Shown piece after piece: positions 43,060 through 55,305 of a DNA stretch of 64,000 bases; the stretch's first letter is position 1; every line of letters starts with the position of its first letter. Both the position numbers and the translations under genes were made by a program. The notes under the pieces are model-generated. The model saw only the letters and a program-made list of their open reading frames with translations, was not told the origin of the DNA and did no database searches. This DNA comes from Tipula vernalis (lineage: Eukaryota; Arthropoda; Insecta; Diptera; Tipulidae), in assembly GCA_958295665.1 (NCBI GenBank), contig OY282558.1, positions 327,271,106-327,335,105 on the forward strand, read 5' to 3'.

Positions 43060-45478
43060 TCAATTTTTATGAGAAATAAGAGAATTGGTTGAACTAGTTC
43101 TTTCGAGGTATAAAATGCCCTCAGAGCAGTGAAGCGATTTTTTTAACCGAAACACTATAAAACCTGCTATGTCTTCTACTACGTTCTCTACAAACTGAGA
43201 TAAGCCGGAATAATCAAATAAATCTGCATTCTCAGAAAGAAAGGTAGCATCATTTTCCGTACGATGTTTGTCATTGTCAGTTAAACCTGTATTTGGTTGA
43301 AGCAAGAGATATCTATTAGTTGTTAAATTTGTAGCAGTTAATGGGTTTAATATTATCAACTCCTCTAACGGTAAACAATTACCTAATCCTGAGTCTGAAA
43401 TTTGTGTATGAACCAGTAGTCTTTTATAAGCTGCAGTGAACTGTCGTACAGTAGAATTGATATTTGAACCTAGCCGGGATCTAATACTAGCGAAGAAAAG
43501 CTCAAGGTGGTCTTGATTCAGTTTATAAAATGGAATAAACTTTGCTTCTTACATAAAAATTAAAAATAAATTTTATACTTTTTAAACACAAAATCATCCC
43601 AATAAAACCAGTTTTACGGGGGGACATAACAACCGGTTGAAAATTATTGAACGTCTTGATTTGTATGGAACCTAAATAGTTTACAGCAAAATTAACAAAT
43701 GTTTCTATTTGTTCTATATTTGCTTCTCAAAGTGGTTGGTTTAATCCTCTCTGAGCCATTCTTCTGGAATTCAAAATGTCAAATATATCATTAATTGTCC
43801 AAATAAACTTTACAGTGGGTAAACAACCCAGAAATTGTGGTAAACCTAGCTGATCCCTACAAAATAGAAGAGCATCTGCAACAGAATTGCTTAGAGCTTA
43901 TTTAGCAAGTCGTACGCTCATTTTCTGATTTTTAAAGTAAACATGGGCTAACCGCAACTTATTCCCCAAATGTAGCTGAACATATTCCTGTAATTTTAAT
44001 AAATCTTCTAAATAATGCCAAGAAACCTCTTCGCTGTTTCCGTCCATTAAAGGGTCTTTCTCCGCGAATGTATTTCGAATCAATTTTAACATATGACAAG
44101 GATCGGCTAATATAACTGTTTGTTGACAGATTCTACTTTAAATGTGAATTTTGGATCTAATGGACAACCATCAAAAGTAACACCGATTATTTTAACCCCC
44201 GTAGCAAAAAGGTTGTGAAGACATAAACGCAATAAATTATTTTTTTGTTCACCATTTAAAGAAGCAATTGGGAAATACCCTAATGGTAATTTCCATCTTT
44301 TGTTAATTCCGACCGCTATAAATACTAGAATCTGAGTAGCTTACTCTTCAAGTTCTTGCCCATCCATCCCCTAAATCTACACACCCTACGGAACGTTTTC
44401 CGTCCCATTCTAATTGACTTCGAATATAAATTTCATCAAATACAATATTACAAAAAAAAATTTGATTATTTAACCGCTCGTTATTAACAAGAAGTCGTAA
44501 CGTGTGAAAAGATTCCTCGGTAAATCCAGGTTTTCCGTTCACACATGTGTGTACCACTTTCCTATTGGTTTCGGATGAGGCAATAAATAATTATATGTTT
44601 TACGAACATAATCGTAACCCTTCGGTGAATAAAAGTTTAAATTCATTGCAAATGTTCTTATTTCAATGGGATATTTTTTTTTTCTACGAAGCTGCCTTTT
44701 CAAAAGTTCTTTCACAGGCTCCGACATGGACAACAATTCAATCAGATGTTCTTCTTGCAGCAGATTCTGACTTCGTAGATTTTTTAACGTGTTTTCTAAT
44801 TGTAATATTTTTTGGTTTCTTCGACGAATTATTTCCTTTGAATGCCGCTCTTTCTGCTTCATTTCGTTGTATGATGATCTCAACATTCTTAGCTTCATTT
44901 TTCTGCGGTAATTTTTTTTAGGTGAAGAAGAGTCTCGTGACGTTGACGTAATTAAGGAGGTTTTAATCATTATTTTTTTATTAGGCTAGACATCATAATG
45001 CAAATTGAGCAAATTAACTATAAAGAATAAAAATATATTATTCAAATACCTTTAACACTTTAAAATGCTTATATCCGCCCGCATATGTTAGGTTCATGTC
45101 TTCTAAAATGGTTGATGACTCTTTGAAACTCATAATATGTGAGATAATAGGTGGGATGATTTCTGTTTTGCTACAGGCACATTCTTCTTGCTCGGTATCG
45201 GAAATTATTGTAGTGGCTGAGTTCAACGAAGAACTGAGACAAGGTTCATCGTCTATCGCTACATGTGGCAAAACCATATTTACATCCAATTCCTCTAATG
45301 GATCGCGAGTCGTTGGTACAGCAGTTAAATTTTTGCGCCTACCACGAATGTAAACATATTTATTTTCAAAATGCTTGGAGCAAATCCGCTCCCAATTCTT
45401 GACAATATTTTCCTTTAAAATTTGCTTTCATTCTTTTTTCATTTTCGCATTCCTAGGAAGGAAATCTGTAACGGAAAG
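43060..45478 (-). pseudogene. P-element/THAP9-like transposase, main part
   Basis: Minus-strand order: second half of a THAP zinc finger (RICSKHFENKYVY, near 45380), an acidic linker (45038-45289), a coiled coil with ILQLENTLKNLRSQNLL, then IRTFAMNLNFYSPKGYDYVR, LPHPKPIGKWYTHV, NGKPGFTEESFHTLR and a C-terminal VEDIAGFIVFRLKKSLHC. These are the P-transposase/THAP9 blocks (tetramerising coil, RNase H-like core, GTP-binding insertion region, C-terminal tail). Premature stops occur near 45430, 44350 and 44120, and frames change repeatedly. The first half of the THAP finger lies 5 kb away at 50494-50682 because a foldback element has entered the first intron. Confidence 0.85.
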
Positions 45479-45947
45479 CATAATTTTTCTCAGATGTTCA
45501 TAATAATATTTTGAAACCCTTCAGATAAAATATTTTCCCTCGGCACTGATTTTTTTTTGAAAATAAATTGACGGAAGTATATAAACCAGAGTTTAAAATG
45601 GGATTTCATTTTGCTCTTCGCTCTTCATTTTTGTTCAAGAGCGCTAATAAAAACTATTAAAAAGCTCTTTATAAAGAGCGATATTGTAAAAAAAAAAATA
45701 TCGCTCTGAAGAACTGTAGCATTATTTTTATTATAAGGCTCTTGCTCTTCCACTATTGCGTTTGTGTTATCATATTTTCGCTCTTTGTTATTGCGCTATA
45801 TTGAAAAAATAAATACGCTCTGCTCTGATGAATAAAAACGTCATTATTATATTGCTCTTGCTCTTATTATTACAGCAAACGGTTACATTCAAAACCTTCT
45901 AAATTTCTTTAGAAAGCCAGATTGTTTAATTAGCTAACAGAAGCACG

Positions 45948-47945
45948 GGCATTGGAAATGGGATTCTAAAATGATTTTTGGGTGAAGTTCTGGAATATGG
46001 CCAACTAGGATGGAACTTCGCTATTCATTAACTGATGTTAGTGAAATTTGACACGCGCGATTTAAATGGGATTCTAAATTGAGTTTTAGGTGAAGTTCTG
46101 GGATATGGCTAATTAGGATGGAACTTGCCTATTTTTTAACCGATTGTGATGCAATTCAACATGTACGTTCGAAATGGGATTCTAAAATGATTTTTATATG
46201 ATGTTCTGGAATATGACTAATTAGGATGGAACTTGGCTATTCCTCAACCAATTGTGAGATTCTAAAACGAGTTTTAGATAAAGTTCTGGAATGTAAGCAA
46301 TTTGAATGGAACTTGGCTACTTCTTAACTGATTTCATTGAAATTTGGCACGCGCGATGGAAATGGGATTCTAAAATGATTTTTAGGTTAAGTTCTGGAAT
46401 ATGGCCAATTAGGACGGAACTTGGCTATTCCTTAACCGATTTTAGTGAAATTTGACTCGCGCGATGGAAATCTGATTCTAAATTGATTTTTGGATCAAGT
46501 TCTGGAATATGGCCAATTATGGTGGAACTTGGCAATTTCCTAACCGATTTGAGTGAAATTTGACATGTGCGTTGGAAATGGGATTCTAAAATGATTTTTA
46601 GATGAAGTTCTGGAATATGGCCAATTATGGCGGAACTTGGCTATTTCTCAACCGATTTGAGTGAAATTTGACATGTGTGTTGGAAATGGGATTCTAAAAT
46701 GATTTATGGATAAAGTTCTGGAATATGGTCAACTAGGATGGAACTTGGCTATTCTTTAACCGATTTTAGTGAAATTTGACATGTGCGTTGGAAATGGGAT
46801 TCTAAAATAATTTTTAGGTGAAGTTCTGGAATATGGCCAATGGGGATGGAACTTGGCAATTCCTTAACCGATTTTAGTGAAATTCAAAATGCGCAATGGA
46901 AATGGGATTCTAAAATGATTTTCGGATGAAATTCTGGAATATGGCCGATTACGGTGGAACTTGGCTATTTCTTAACCGATTTGAGTGAAATTTGACAAGT
47001 GCGTTGGAAATGGGATTGTAAAATGATTTATGGATAAAGTTCTGGAATATGGCCAACTAGGATGGAACTTGGCTATTCTTTAACCGATTTGAGTGAAATT
47101 TGACAAGTGCGTTGGAAATGGGATTATAAAATGATTTTTAGATGAAGTTCTGGAATATGGACAATTGGAATGGAACTTGGCTATTCCCTAACCAATTTTA
47201 GTGAAATTTAAAATGCGCAATGGACATGGGATTCTAAAATGATTTTCGGATGAAGTTCTGGAATATGGCCAATTATGGTGGAACTTGGCTATTTCTTAAC
47301 CGGTTTGAGTGAAATTTGACATGTGCATTGGAAATGGGATTCTAAAATGATTTATGGATAAAGTTCTGGAATATGGCCAACTAGGATGGAACTTGGCTAT
47401 TATTTAACCGATTTGAGTGAAATTTGACACGCGCGATGGAAATGGGATTCTACAATGATTTTTAGATGAATATGGCCAACTAGGATGGAACTTGGCTATT
47501 TCTTAACCGATTGTGATGCTATTCGACATGTGCGTTTGAAATGGGATGAATGAAGTTCTGGATTTTAGAGAAATTTGACATGCGCGATGGGAACGGGATT
47601 CTACAATGATTTTTAGAGTTCTGGAATATGGTCAACTTCCTTAACCGATTGTGATACAATGTAACATGTGCGTTGGAAATAAGATTCTAAAATGATTTTT
47701 AGATGAAGTTCTGAAATAAGGCCAACTAGGATTAATCTTGGCTATTCCTTAACCGATTCTGATGAAATTTAACATGTGCGATCAAAATGGAATTCTAAAA
47801 TGATTTTTAGATGGGTTTCTAAAATATGAATCATTTAGATGGAACTTAGCTATTCCTAAACCGATTGTGATGCAATTCAATATATGCGTTGGAAGTGGGA
47901 TTCTAAAATAGGTTTTAGATAAAGTTATGGAATATGGCCAACAGC
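45948..47945 (+). repeat. satellite array, left block (about 18 units)
   Basis: Unit of about 108 bp: AATGGGATTCTAAAATGATT, AGTTCTGGAATATGGCCAA, GGATGGAACTTGGCTATT, TTAACCGATTTTAGTGAAAT. Units differ by 5-20 percent by eye and some are shortened near 47460-47640. Two alternating sub-types (GACATGTGCGTT and AAAATGCGCAAT) hint at a dimer repeat in places. Confidence 0.92.
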
Positions 47946-48134
47946 AGATAAACCTCGACAGCTGCATGGATTACGGAAACTGGATATATTTAAATATATC
48001 AATATGAGTTACATAAAATAATAATTATTATAGATTACTTATATTGACATGTTTATACATCTGCCGGAAAATTTAGTCGCGATCAAAAGAAAATAAGAAA
48101 AAATGGGTGACAGCACGCTAATGTTAGTGTAGGA

Positions 48135-49995
48135 CTCCGGAATTAGAAAAATCATTTTAGAATCCCATTTCCAACGAACATGTCAAATTGCATCAGAATA
48201 GGCTAAGAAATAGCCAAGTTCCAACCTAATTGGCCGTATATGCCTTATTACAGAACTTTATCTAAAAATCATTGTAGAATCCCGTTTTCATCACACATGA
48301 CAAATTTTCACTAAAACCTGTTAAGAAAGAGCCAATTCCAACACAATTGGCCATATTCCAGAACTTTATCCATAAATCATTTTACAATCCCATTTCCAAC
48401 ACACATGTCAAATTTCACTCAAATCGGTTAAGAAATAGCCAAGTTCCACCATAATTGGCCATATTCCAGAATTCATCCATAAATCATTTTAGAATCCCAT
48501 TTCCATTGCGCATTTTAAATTTCACTAAAATCGGTTAAAGAATAGTAAAGTTCCATCCCCATTGGCCATATTCCAGAACTTCACCTAAAAATTATTTTAG
48601 AATCCCATTTCCAACGCACATGTCAAATTTCACTCAAATCGGTTTAATAATAGCCAAGTTCCATACTAGTTGGTTATATTCCAGAACTTTATCCATAAAT
48701 CATTTTAGAATCCCATTTCCAACGCACTTATAAAATTTCACTCAAATCGGTTAAGAAATAGCCAAGTTCCACCATAATTGGCCATATTCCAGAACTTCAT
48801 CTAAAAATCATTTTAGAATTCCATTTCCAACACACATGTCAAATTTCACTCAAATCGGTTAAGGAATAGCCAAGTTCCACCATAATTGGCCATATTCCAG
48901 AACTTCATCCGAAAATCATTTCAGAATCCCATTTCCATTGCGCATTTTAAATTTCACTCAAATCGGTTAAGTAGCCAAGTTCTATCCCCATTGGCCATAT
49001 TCCAGAACTTCATCTAAAAATCATTTTAGAATCCCATTTCCAACACACATGTCAAATTTCACTAAAATCGGTTAAGGAATAGCCAAGTTCCACCATAATT
49101 GGCCATATTCCAGAACTTCATCCGAAAATCATTTTAGAATCCCATTTCTATTGCGCATTTTAAATTTTACTTAAATCGTTTAGGAATAGCCAAGTTCCAT
49201 CCCCATTGGCCATATTCCAGAACTTCATCTAAAAATCATTTTAGAATCCCATTTCCAACGCACTTGTCAAATTTCACTCAAATCGGTTAAGGAATAGTCA
49301 AGTACCATCCCCATTGGCCATATTCCAGAACTTTATCGATAAATCATTTTAGAATCCCATTTCCAACACACATGTCAAATTTCACTCAAATCGGTTAAGA
49401 AATAGCCAAGTTCCACCATAATTGGCCATATTCCAGAACTTCATGTAAAAATCATTTTACAATCCCATTTCCAACGCACATGTCAAGTTTCACTCAAATT
49501 GGTTACAGAATAGCCAAGTTCCATCCCCATTGGCCATATTCCAGAACTTCACCTAAAAATCATTTTACAATCCCAGTTCTATCGCACATGTCAAATTTCA
49601 CTAAAATCGGTTAAGGAATATCCAAGTTCCATCCCCATTGGCCATATTCCAGAACTTCATCTAATAATCATTGTAGAATCCCGTTTTCATCACACATGTC
49701 AAATTTCTCTAAAATCGGTTAAGGAATAGCCAAGTTCCATCACAATTGGCCATATTCCAGAACTTGATTCAAAAATCATTTTAGAATCCCATTTCCAACG
49801 CACATGTCAAATTTCTCTAAAATCGGTTAAGGAATAGCCAAGTTCCATCCTAGTTGGCCATATTTCAGAACTTCATCTACAAATCATTGTAGAATCCCAT
49901 TTCCAACGCGCATGTCAAATTTCTCTAAAATCGGTTAAGGAACAGCCAAGTTCCATCACAATTGGCCATATTCCAGAAATTTATCTAAATATCGT
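48135..49995 (-). repeat. satellite array, right block, inverted (about 17 units)
   Basis: Reverse complement of the left-block unit throughout (TTCCAGAACTTCATC, TTTTAGAATCCCATTTCC, TCAAATCGGTTAAG). The spacer at 47946-48134 is non-satellite. Sub-types alternate as on the left, which suggests both arms derive from one array by inverted duplication. Confidence 0.92.
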
Positions 49996-50493
49996 TTATC
50001 AAACTTTCTTTATTTATTGATATTTAAAGAGCAATTCCTGTGTTACAAAAAATTTTGCTCCCTAATGTATTTTCTACAATGGCTCTGTAGAATGGGTTGG
50101 GAGCGATATTTTTAGCTTTTACGCTCTCTTTTTTAAGAGCAAAATTAAAAATAAAAATTTAAATTACTTTGAAAGAGCGAAATAATTTTTTTTTTGTGTT
50201 TATCATTAGAGGGTAAGAGCGTAAAAGCAAACTGAAAAAAAATTTTATTGGGAGCAAGAGCGAAAATTTTTATAAAGAGCTCTTAAAGAGCGATAAATTT
50301 AAACTCTGATATAAACAGATTAAAAATTCTTTCTGTACGTCATTTTGAATGAAAAATTACATTGATCGTAACAAAAAAGTAACTTTGGCATTAAATTTAT
50401 AATTTTTTATAATACAACACAAAAAAAATTAATATTTAAACATAATTTTCCGAGTGATTTCAAGTTTTACTAAAAAAAATTTTTTTGATATAC

Positions 50494-50682
50494 CTACTGA
50501 AAATAACTCATGAAATGCAGGCTATTACCTTCTATGTTAGCACTTTCACGATAAACATTGTCACAATTATTGACACAACAATATAATTTTTTAGACATTT
50601 GATTATTTTTATTGATAATTTTTAAAAACACATTTGCGTTATTATTGTAAACACAAAATTGAAATGAAACAAAACCAAACAA
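50494..50682 (-). pseudogene. first exon of the P-like/THAP gene
   Basis: Reads from MSKKLYCCVNNCDNVYRESA to SLHF, i.e. the C-x4-C half of a THAP zinc finger; the C-x-x-H half is at about 45380. Possible donors follow within 20 bp. The ORF N-terminal to MSKK is probably untranslated. Same strand and right order for one gene. Confidence 0.7.
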
Positions 50683-50749
50683 TAATTTTCTTTTTGACGT
50701 ATTAGCGAACGTATTTTATTTTCTCATTACTTTGCGTTTTTTTATTTGG

Positions 50750-51260
50750 GCTCTGTCTTTATATCTTTATGGTCGTAGCTCAAGGCTTACCAATATCTGA
50801 GATTGAATAATGTTAAGCCCAAAACACTACCTGGAGGAAATCTATGTATGGTCTGATGAAGAATGCTTTTTATCCTATTCAATTCGGAATACTGAAACCG
50901 ATTAGATAAAGAGTGATTGAACCACAAACACCCTTTATCATACTATGCCAAATCATATATTATCATACTATGCCAACGATTCACTGTGCCAAAGGCTTTT
51001 GTAAATCGATAAGTAACGCCACTACCATCCTGATTTTTTTCCAAAAGCCATATTGCCTGTTACGCAAGATATCAGATTTGTTCAGGAAAGGGACAAGTTG
51101 AGTGTTTACGTTTTTTACAAGATTTTCTCAGTGACAGGAAGAATACTTATCAGCCGAAAATTTATAGCATCATTTGTACCGTTATTTTTGTAAATAGGAA
51201 TAACCTTCGTTATTTTCATCTCCATATAGGCACGATTGCCGATTAAATAGATTGGTTTAT
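50750..51260 (-). pseudogene. LINE reverse transcriptase scrap
   Basis: Minus-strand text MKITKVIPIYKNNGTNDAIN and FRLISILPVTEKIL matches the KVIPIYKxGxxxDxxNYRPISILPVxxKI start of Jockey/CR1-like polymerases. Further decayed text continues left to about 50960. Confidence 0.7.
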
Positions 51261-51275
51261 TGTTGATTATTGCCT

Positions 51276-51425
51276 GGGGGCTGATTCTAGTGAAATGACA
51301 ATTTTTTTGTGACATGTTTTATTACTACAAAATATTATTACTGAAAATTTGCTATTCTGATGAAATGAGATATGACATTTATAGTAGCTTAAAGCAGTTA
51401 AGAATTCGTATTGCTAACTAATAAT
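51276..51425 (+). repeat. one-sided end of the 26.5-kb MITE family
   Basis: GGGGCTGATTCTAGTGAAAT, then ACAATTTTTTTGTGACAT and ATTCTGATGAAATGAGAT follow the left 120 bp of the 26543-27221 element. The right half is missing. Confidence 0.8.
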
Positions 51426-51429
51426 GTGA

Positions 51430-52850
51430 AGCAAAAATAATCCAAATTCTTTCGCATGCTTATCATTGTACCGAACGCCATCAACAACAAACTCGTCACT
51501 AAAAAAAAAAAACATTATCTCTATAATACAGGACTTGACGGACATTATGGCAACTCAGAAACATTCAAACAAATAAGTAAGATTTTTAAAAATTAACAAC
51601 TTAAAGTTCGTCAAAGAATCCATAAAAATAATTCAATGTTTGTCACCTTTCCTCATCATAATGTTTCAGTTTTGAGCCCAGATATATTTGTACCGCTTCT
51701 CCCAACTCCTCTTCTTTGCTAATTTTAATAAAATTCCAAAGTACATAATTTTATCTTTTAATAGATCTTAATCTAACAATCAATCCGTTTATTTTTGGTT
51801 TCACGTTATTCTCATCATTATCACGTTGGCAATACTCGATATTATCATCTTTTACAAAATTGATGTATAAACCGGTAAAAGAACTTTCACAACAAAGTCG
51901 GGTCCAACATCATCTTTTAGCTCTGTAATTCCATATATTTGAATACATTTACGCCGCTTTTTCGTTTAAATTCCGAATTTTCCGCTAGCAATAAGGCAAT
52001 TGTCGAAGTAACATGTTTAAACACATCAAGACGCTTATGGATTGTAGTCATAATTGAATTCATATTTGAAGAAACGGAGAAGAAAGTTCGGAGCTTTAAA
52101 ACGTAGAGCTTTTTTCCGAAAATCAACGTTTTTTAGCCTTCAGCGCACGATTGACAAATCCTGGTTTTAGTTAGGTTTAATTTTTTTTTTTTAAGCCAAG
52201 AATAAATCCACGCGAAATTATATTTTTTTAGTGTTTTTTCGTGAAGGACTCAATTTTTTGAAAATGAACTAATTTCGCGCGGATTTAATTCATATTTAAA
52301 ATGAATTAAAATATGTACTTAAATATTAGTATGTATGTGTATACTTAAAAAATATTTAAATCATTACAAAATTCGAGAGAAATCACATTTCTAAACTCTA
52401 AGATGAAAATTATATGTTTAACAAAAGTTTAAATTGTAAATTTACCGTTTTAAATTTTTTTTTGGTTTAGACTTCTTAAATACTCTGAAATCTTTAAGAA
52501 AATGAAAATTCAAATATGATTGGTAAAATTTAAGGATATTGTTCTTAGTGAACTCTGAAAAAGAAAACAAAACCACAAAGAAACATAATTCAATTTAATT
52601 CAAAATATGTTTTAAACTTATCTGACGGCAAACAGCTGATTGGGAATCCAAACATAGTGAATACGTAATCTTCCACGTAATATAGTTGCGTTAATATCTG
52701 TAAAGGAATACCATTTTTAGAATTTTGTTTAGTTATTATGCATTTATATTATATAATTGAGTACACTTACTTACCTATTTTAATATTATTAAAAATTTAT
52801 TTTGCACTTGTTTGTTTGTTTACAATCCAATTTGACAGCTAGAAAATAAT
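51430..52850. other. AT-rich DNA with one short hairpin
   Basis: TAAATCCACGCGAAATTA (52203-52220) pairs with 52270-52287 at 17 of 18 positions. A 69-residue minus frame at 51917-52126 is unassigned. Nothing else seen. Confidence 0.4.
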
Positions 52851-52856
52851 TGTAAG

Positions 52857-54610
52857 CCTGCATTCACAGTATTGTTTTCGCTCTGCGTTTCGATCTTGTT
52901 TTCAGATTTTAGTTTTTATTGTTGTTTTTCTTCACGATATTAGCAAAGAAATGCTCCTTTACCATATAAAAAACTTATCGTTCCCGTGGAAAAAATCCAA
53001 GTTTTCTACCAATATTATTTAGTGGCACTAACAAAATATAGTGGCTATGGCGGTGAAAACAACATCGAATCCAAAAAATTTGTCAACCATAGTAATTTTT
53101 GGTTGTTTTCGTAATATAAAATTTGAAACTTATCGACACGTCGATATTTATTTTAAAAATGAGAAACTGTCAATAATTTTTTTTTATTGTTTTGACAAAT
53201 TGCCAACTTCAAAATTAATGATTAATGCCTCAACAGATAACAGACTTCGCTTCTCTGCGCTTTTATGATTTTTTGCAACCACATAGACGCCGCTAATCAG
53301 ACATTTATTTATATGAAAAATGTTTGGGTTTTGAGAACAAATATTTTCATAAAAAAATATTGTATGTAGAAGTTGTATCAAGCATCAGAACGGTAGTGTT
53401 ATTGGGAAAATAAAAATGTTCCATATGAAATATATGGATATCCTGGCGCTCGCGCTAAAGTTATCCAAACATGGCAACATCTTGGCTTGTTTATGCGTTA
53501 GCCCGATCAATTATGTTTTTTGCCTTCGCGGCCTTTATGTACTACGGTGGATATTTGGTCGCCAATAACGGTGTGTACTATGCTGACGTATTTAAAGTAG
53601 CCCAAGCCTTAATTATGGGTACAGTTTCAATAGCCAATACATAGCCAAGCGTTTGCTCCAAATTTCCAAAAGGGATTAACATCGGCCGCTAAAATATTCC
53701 AGCTTTTAGAACGCGAGCCTAAAATCAAGGAACCCGAGAAAATCGACCCAAGCTTAGATGAATGGAAAGCAGAAGGAAATATATCATATAAAGACGTTGA
53801 TTTCTTGTATCCATCACGTCCTGATGTAAAAGTGTTGAATAAATTAAATTTAAATGTGCTCAAAGGACAAACGGTTGCATTAGTCGGGCAATCTGGATGC
53901 GGCAAATCTACATGTATTCAATTAATTGAACGGTTTTACGATGTGATCGATGGAAGTATGTATTTCAATCGACAGTAAAGAAGTATCATCTCCATCGTTT
54001 AGACAACTGCGATCACAATTGTCTATTATGTCGTCTCAAGAGCCAGCCTTATTCGATCGAACAATTACCGATAATATTGCTTATGGTGTAGCAGTAAAGC
54101 CGAAGTTTCACAATCCGAAGTTATTGAAGCGGCTAAAAATGCATATTCATAATTTCATTACGTCGCTTCCGCTTGGTTACGATACCCGAGTTGGCGAGAA
54201 AGCTTCCCAAATATCAGGTGGCCAAAAACAACGTATCGCTATTGCACGTGCGCTAATTCGTAATCCACAAATTCTACTGCTGGACGAAGCAACATCGGCG
54301 ATCGAACATGGGACGAACATGTATCACAATCGCTCATCGTTTGTGAAATGATTTATTACGACCAAATTTAAGTTCCAATAGATTTTTTTACAATTGCTTT
54401 CTTATATGCCAATTTGGATGTAAATTTCAACTAAAATTACGATTTTCCAAGTATTTACTATAAAAACAACAACAACAAATCTAAATGTCATTCGTCGCAA
54501 AAAACGATCAGTTTAAAAAAAATAAAAAATTAAATAATTGTTGTTGTTGTATAACGATAAGTCCAAAACAAGATCGAAACGCAGAGCGAAAACAATACTG
54601 TGAATGCAGG
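52857..54610. mobile_element. TIR element carrying an ABC-transporter fragment
   Basis: 46-bp inverted ends appear perfect (52857-52902 and 54565-54610), starting CCTGCATTCACAGTATTGTT and continuing CGCTCTGCGTTTCGATC. The 1,754-bp interior has no transposase but holds a broken ABCB half-gene (53471-54351) on +. This is the architecture of a Pack-type, gene-capturing DNA transposon. No convincing target duplication is visible, so the superfamily is open. Perfect ends alongside a decayed cargo suggest the ends are kept by recent mobility. Confidence 0.85.
53471..54351 (+). pseudogene. ABCB (P-glycoprotein-like) C-terminal half, broken
   Basis: ABCB proteins are ATP-driven exporters with two membrane/ATPase halves. 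Here the + strand reads a last membrane helix (FFAFAAFMYYGGYLV), ALIMGTVSIANT, then after a shift FAPNFQKGLTSAAKIFQLLE, the Walker A GQSGCGKST, Q-loop SSQEPALFD, signature [15 protein letters not shown] and Walker [11 protein letters not shown]. Text near the end (TCITIAH in another frame) is the H-loop, after a loss of about 20 codons. SQEP...TENIAYG-type spacing points to the second ATPase half. Shifts lie near 53640, 53955 and 54300. No intron interrupts about 880 bp. Bounded by the 46-bp TIRs. Confidence 0.88.
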
Positions 54611-54619
54611 TTAATAATA

Positions 54620-55305
54620 ATGTAATAGAATAATATATACACTGTGAAATTAGTGTACTAAAAATGTATAACACTGTAAAATCTTAATGTACTAATAATT
54701 CCAGCATAGTATTTATAATCTTTTTTGTCAGATGTCACTTTTGGAATAAGAAATAATTATTGTAAAAGGAAAAATTTGTCAAAAGAAAAAATCTACAACA
54801 TTCGAGAAAAAACTATCAAACGGTGATAACCTGTGCGAATATTATAGTGTGAAAATTAAATTGAGTAAAAATTGAAACAAAATTGTGTTTAAATTACATA
54901 CCTATCTCGCGCATCAAATTGGACATTCTAAGATACCGCAAAGAAAAAACATTGACGCTGCATTAAATTGGACATCCGAAGATACCGCCCTGAAACATTT
55001 TGGACATTGGAATTAATTTGGACACGGTGAATCTGCAACGAGCAAACGGAGAAATTAGCAATTCAATTGCGATAAATAAAACGATAAAGGACCTGTGGTA
55101 TCGTATCTAGAGCCAGCGATTTAACGAGACGATCTGCATTAAACGGGATATTGATCGGGTCTTTTGGTGTACGCAAGTATAGATATTTTGAATAAATTAA
55201 AATTTAAAAGATTTTTCTGATTCAAAAAATTTGATTTTTTTTTTTTAAATTGAGTAGAATCCCCCGATATACGTTCTCTCAATTAACGTCGACGTTTAGT
55301 GAAAG
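54620..55305. other. spacer with GATACCGC / TTGGACAT motif repeats
   Basis: The unit TTGGACAT-C-AAGATACCGC appears twice with a third, partial one (54920-55030). The GATACCGC words are shared with 31590-31720. It may be the 5' non-coding part of the Tigger element to the right. Confidence 0.4.

Larger units (their letters stand above)
45587..50308. mobile_element. hAT-type foldback element with inverted satellite arrays
   Basis: Ends read CAGAGTTTAAA on both sides (inverted), with the same ATATAAAC at 45579-45586 and 50309-50316, an exact 8-bp target duplication of hAT size. Subterminal zones (45590-45880 and 50000-50305) are full of GCTCTT / AAGAGC motifs, the way hAT transposases mark their binding zones. 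The interior is two satellite blocks in opposite orientation around a 190-bp spacer, so almost the whole 4.7 kb can fold back. No transposase gene. It sits in the first intron of the P-like gene. Confidence 0.92.

Noticed and set aside
45948..49995. Could the repeat arrays be a CRISPR array?
   Set aside because: Units are contiguous 108-bp satellites that vary along their full length, with no short identical repeats and unique spacers; eukaryotic context.
52857..54610. 8-bp target duplication for the ABCB-carrying element
   Set aside because: AATAATTGTAAG on the left resembles AATAATGTAATAG on the right, but the latter is not adjacent to the end, so I do not claim it.
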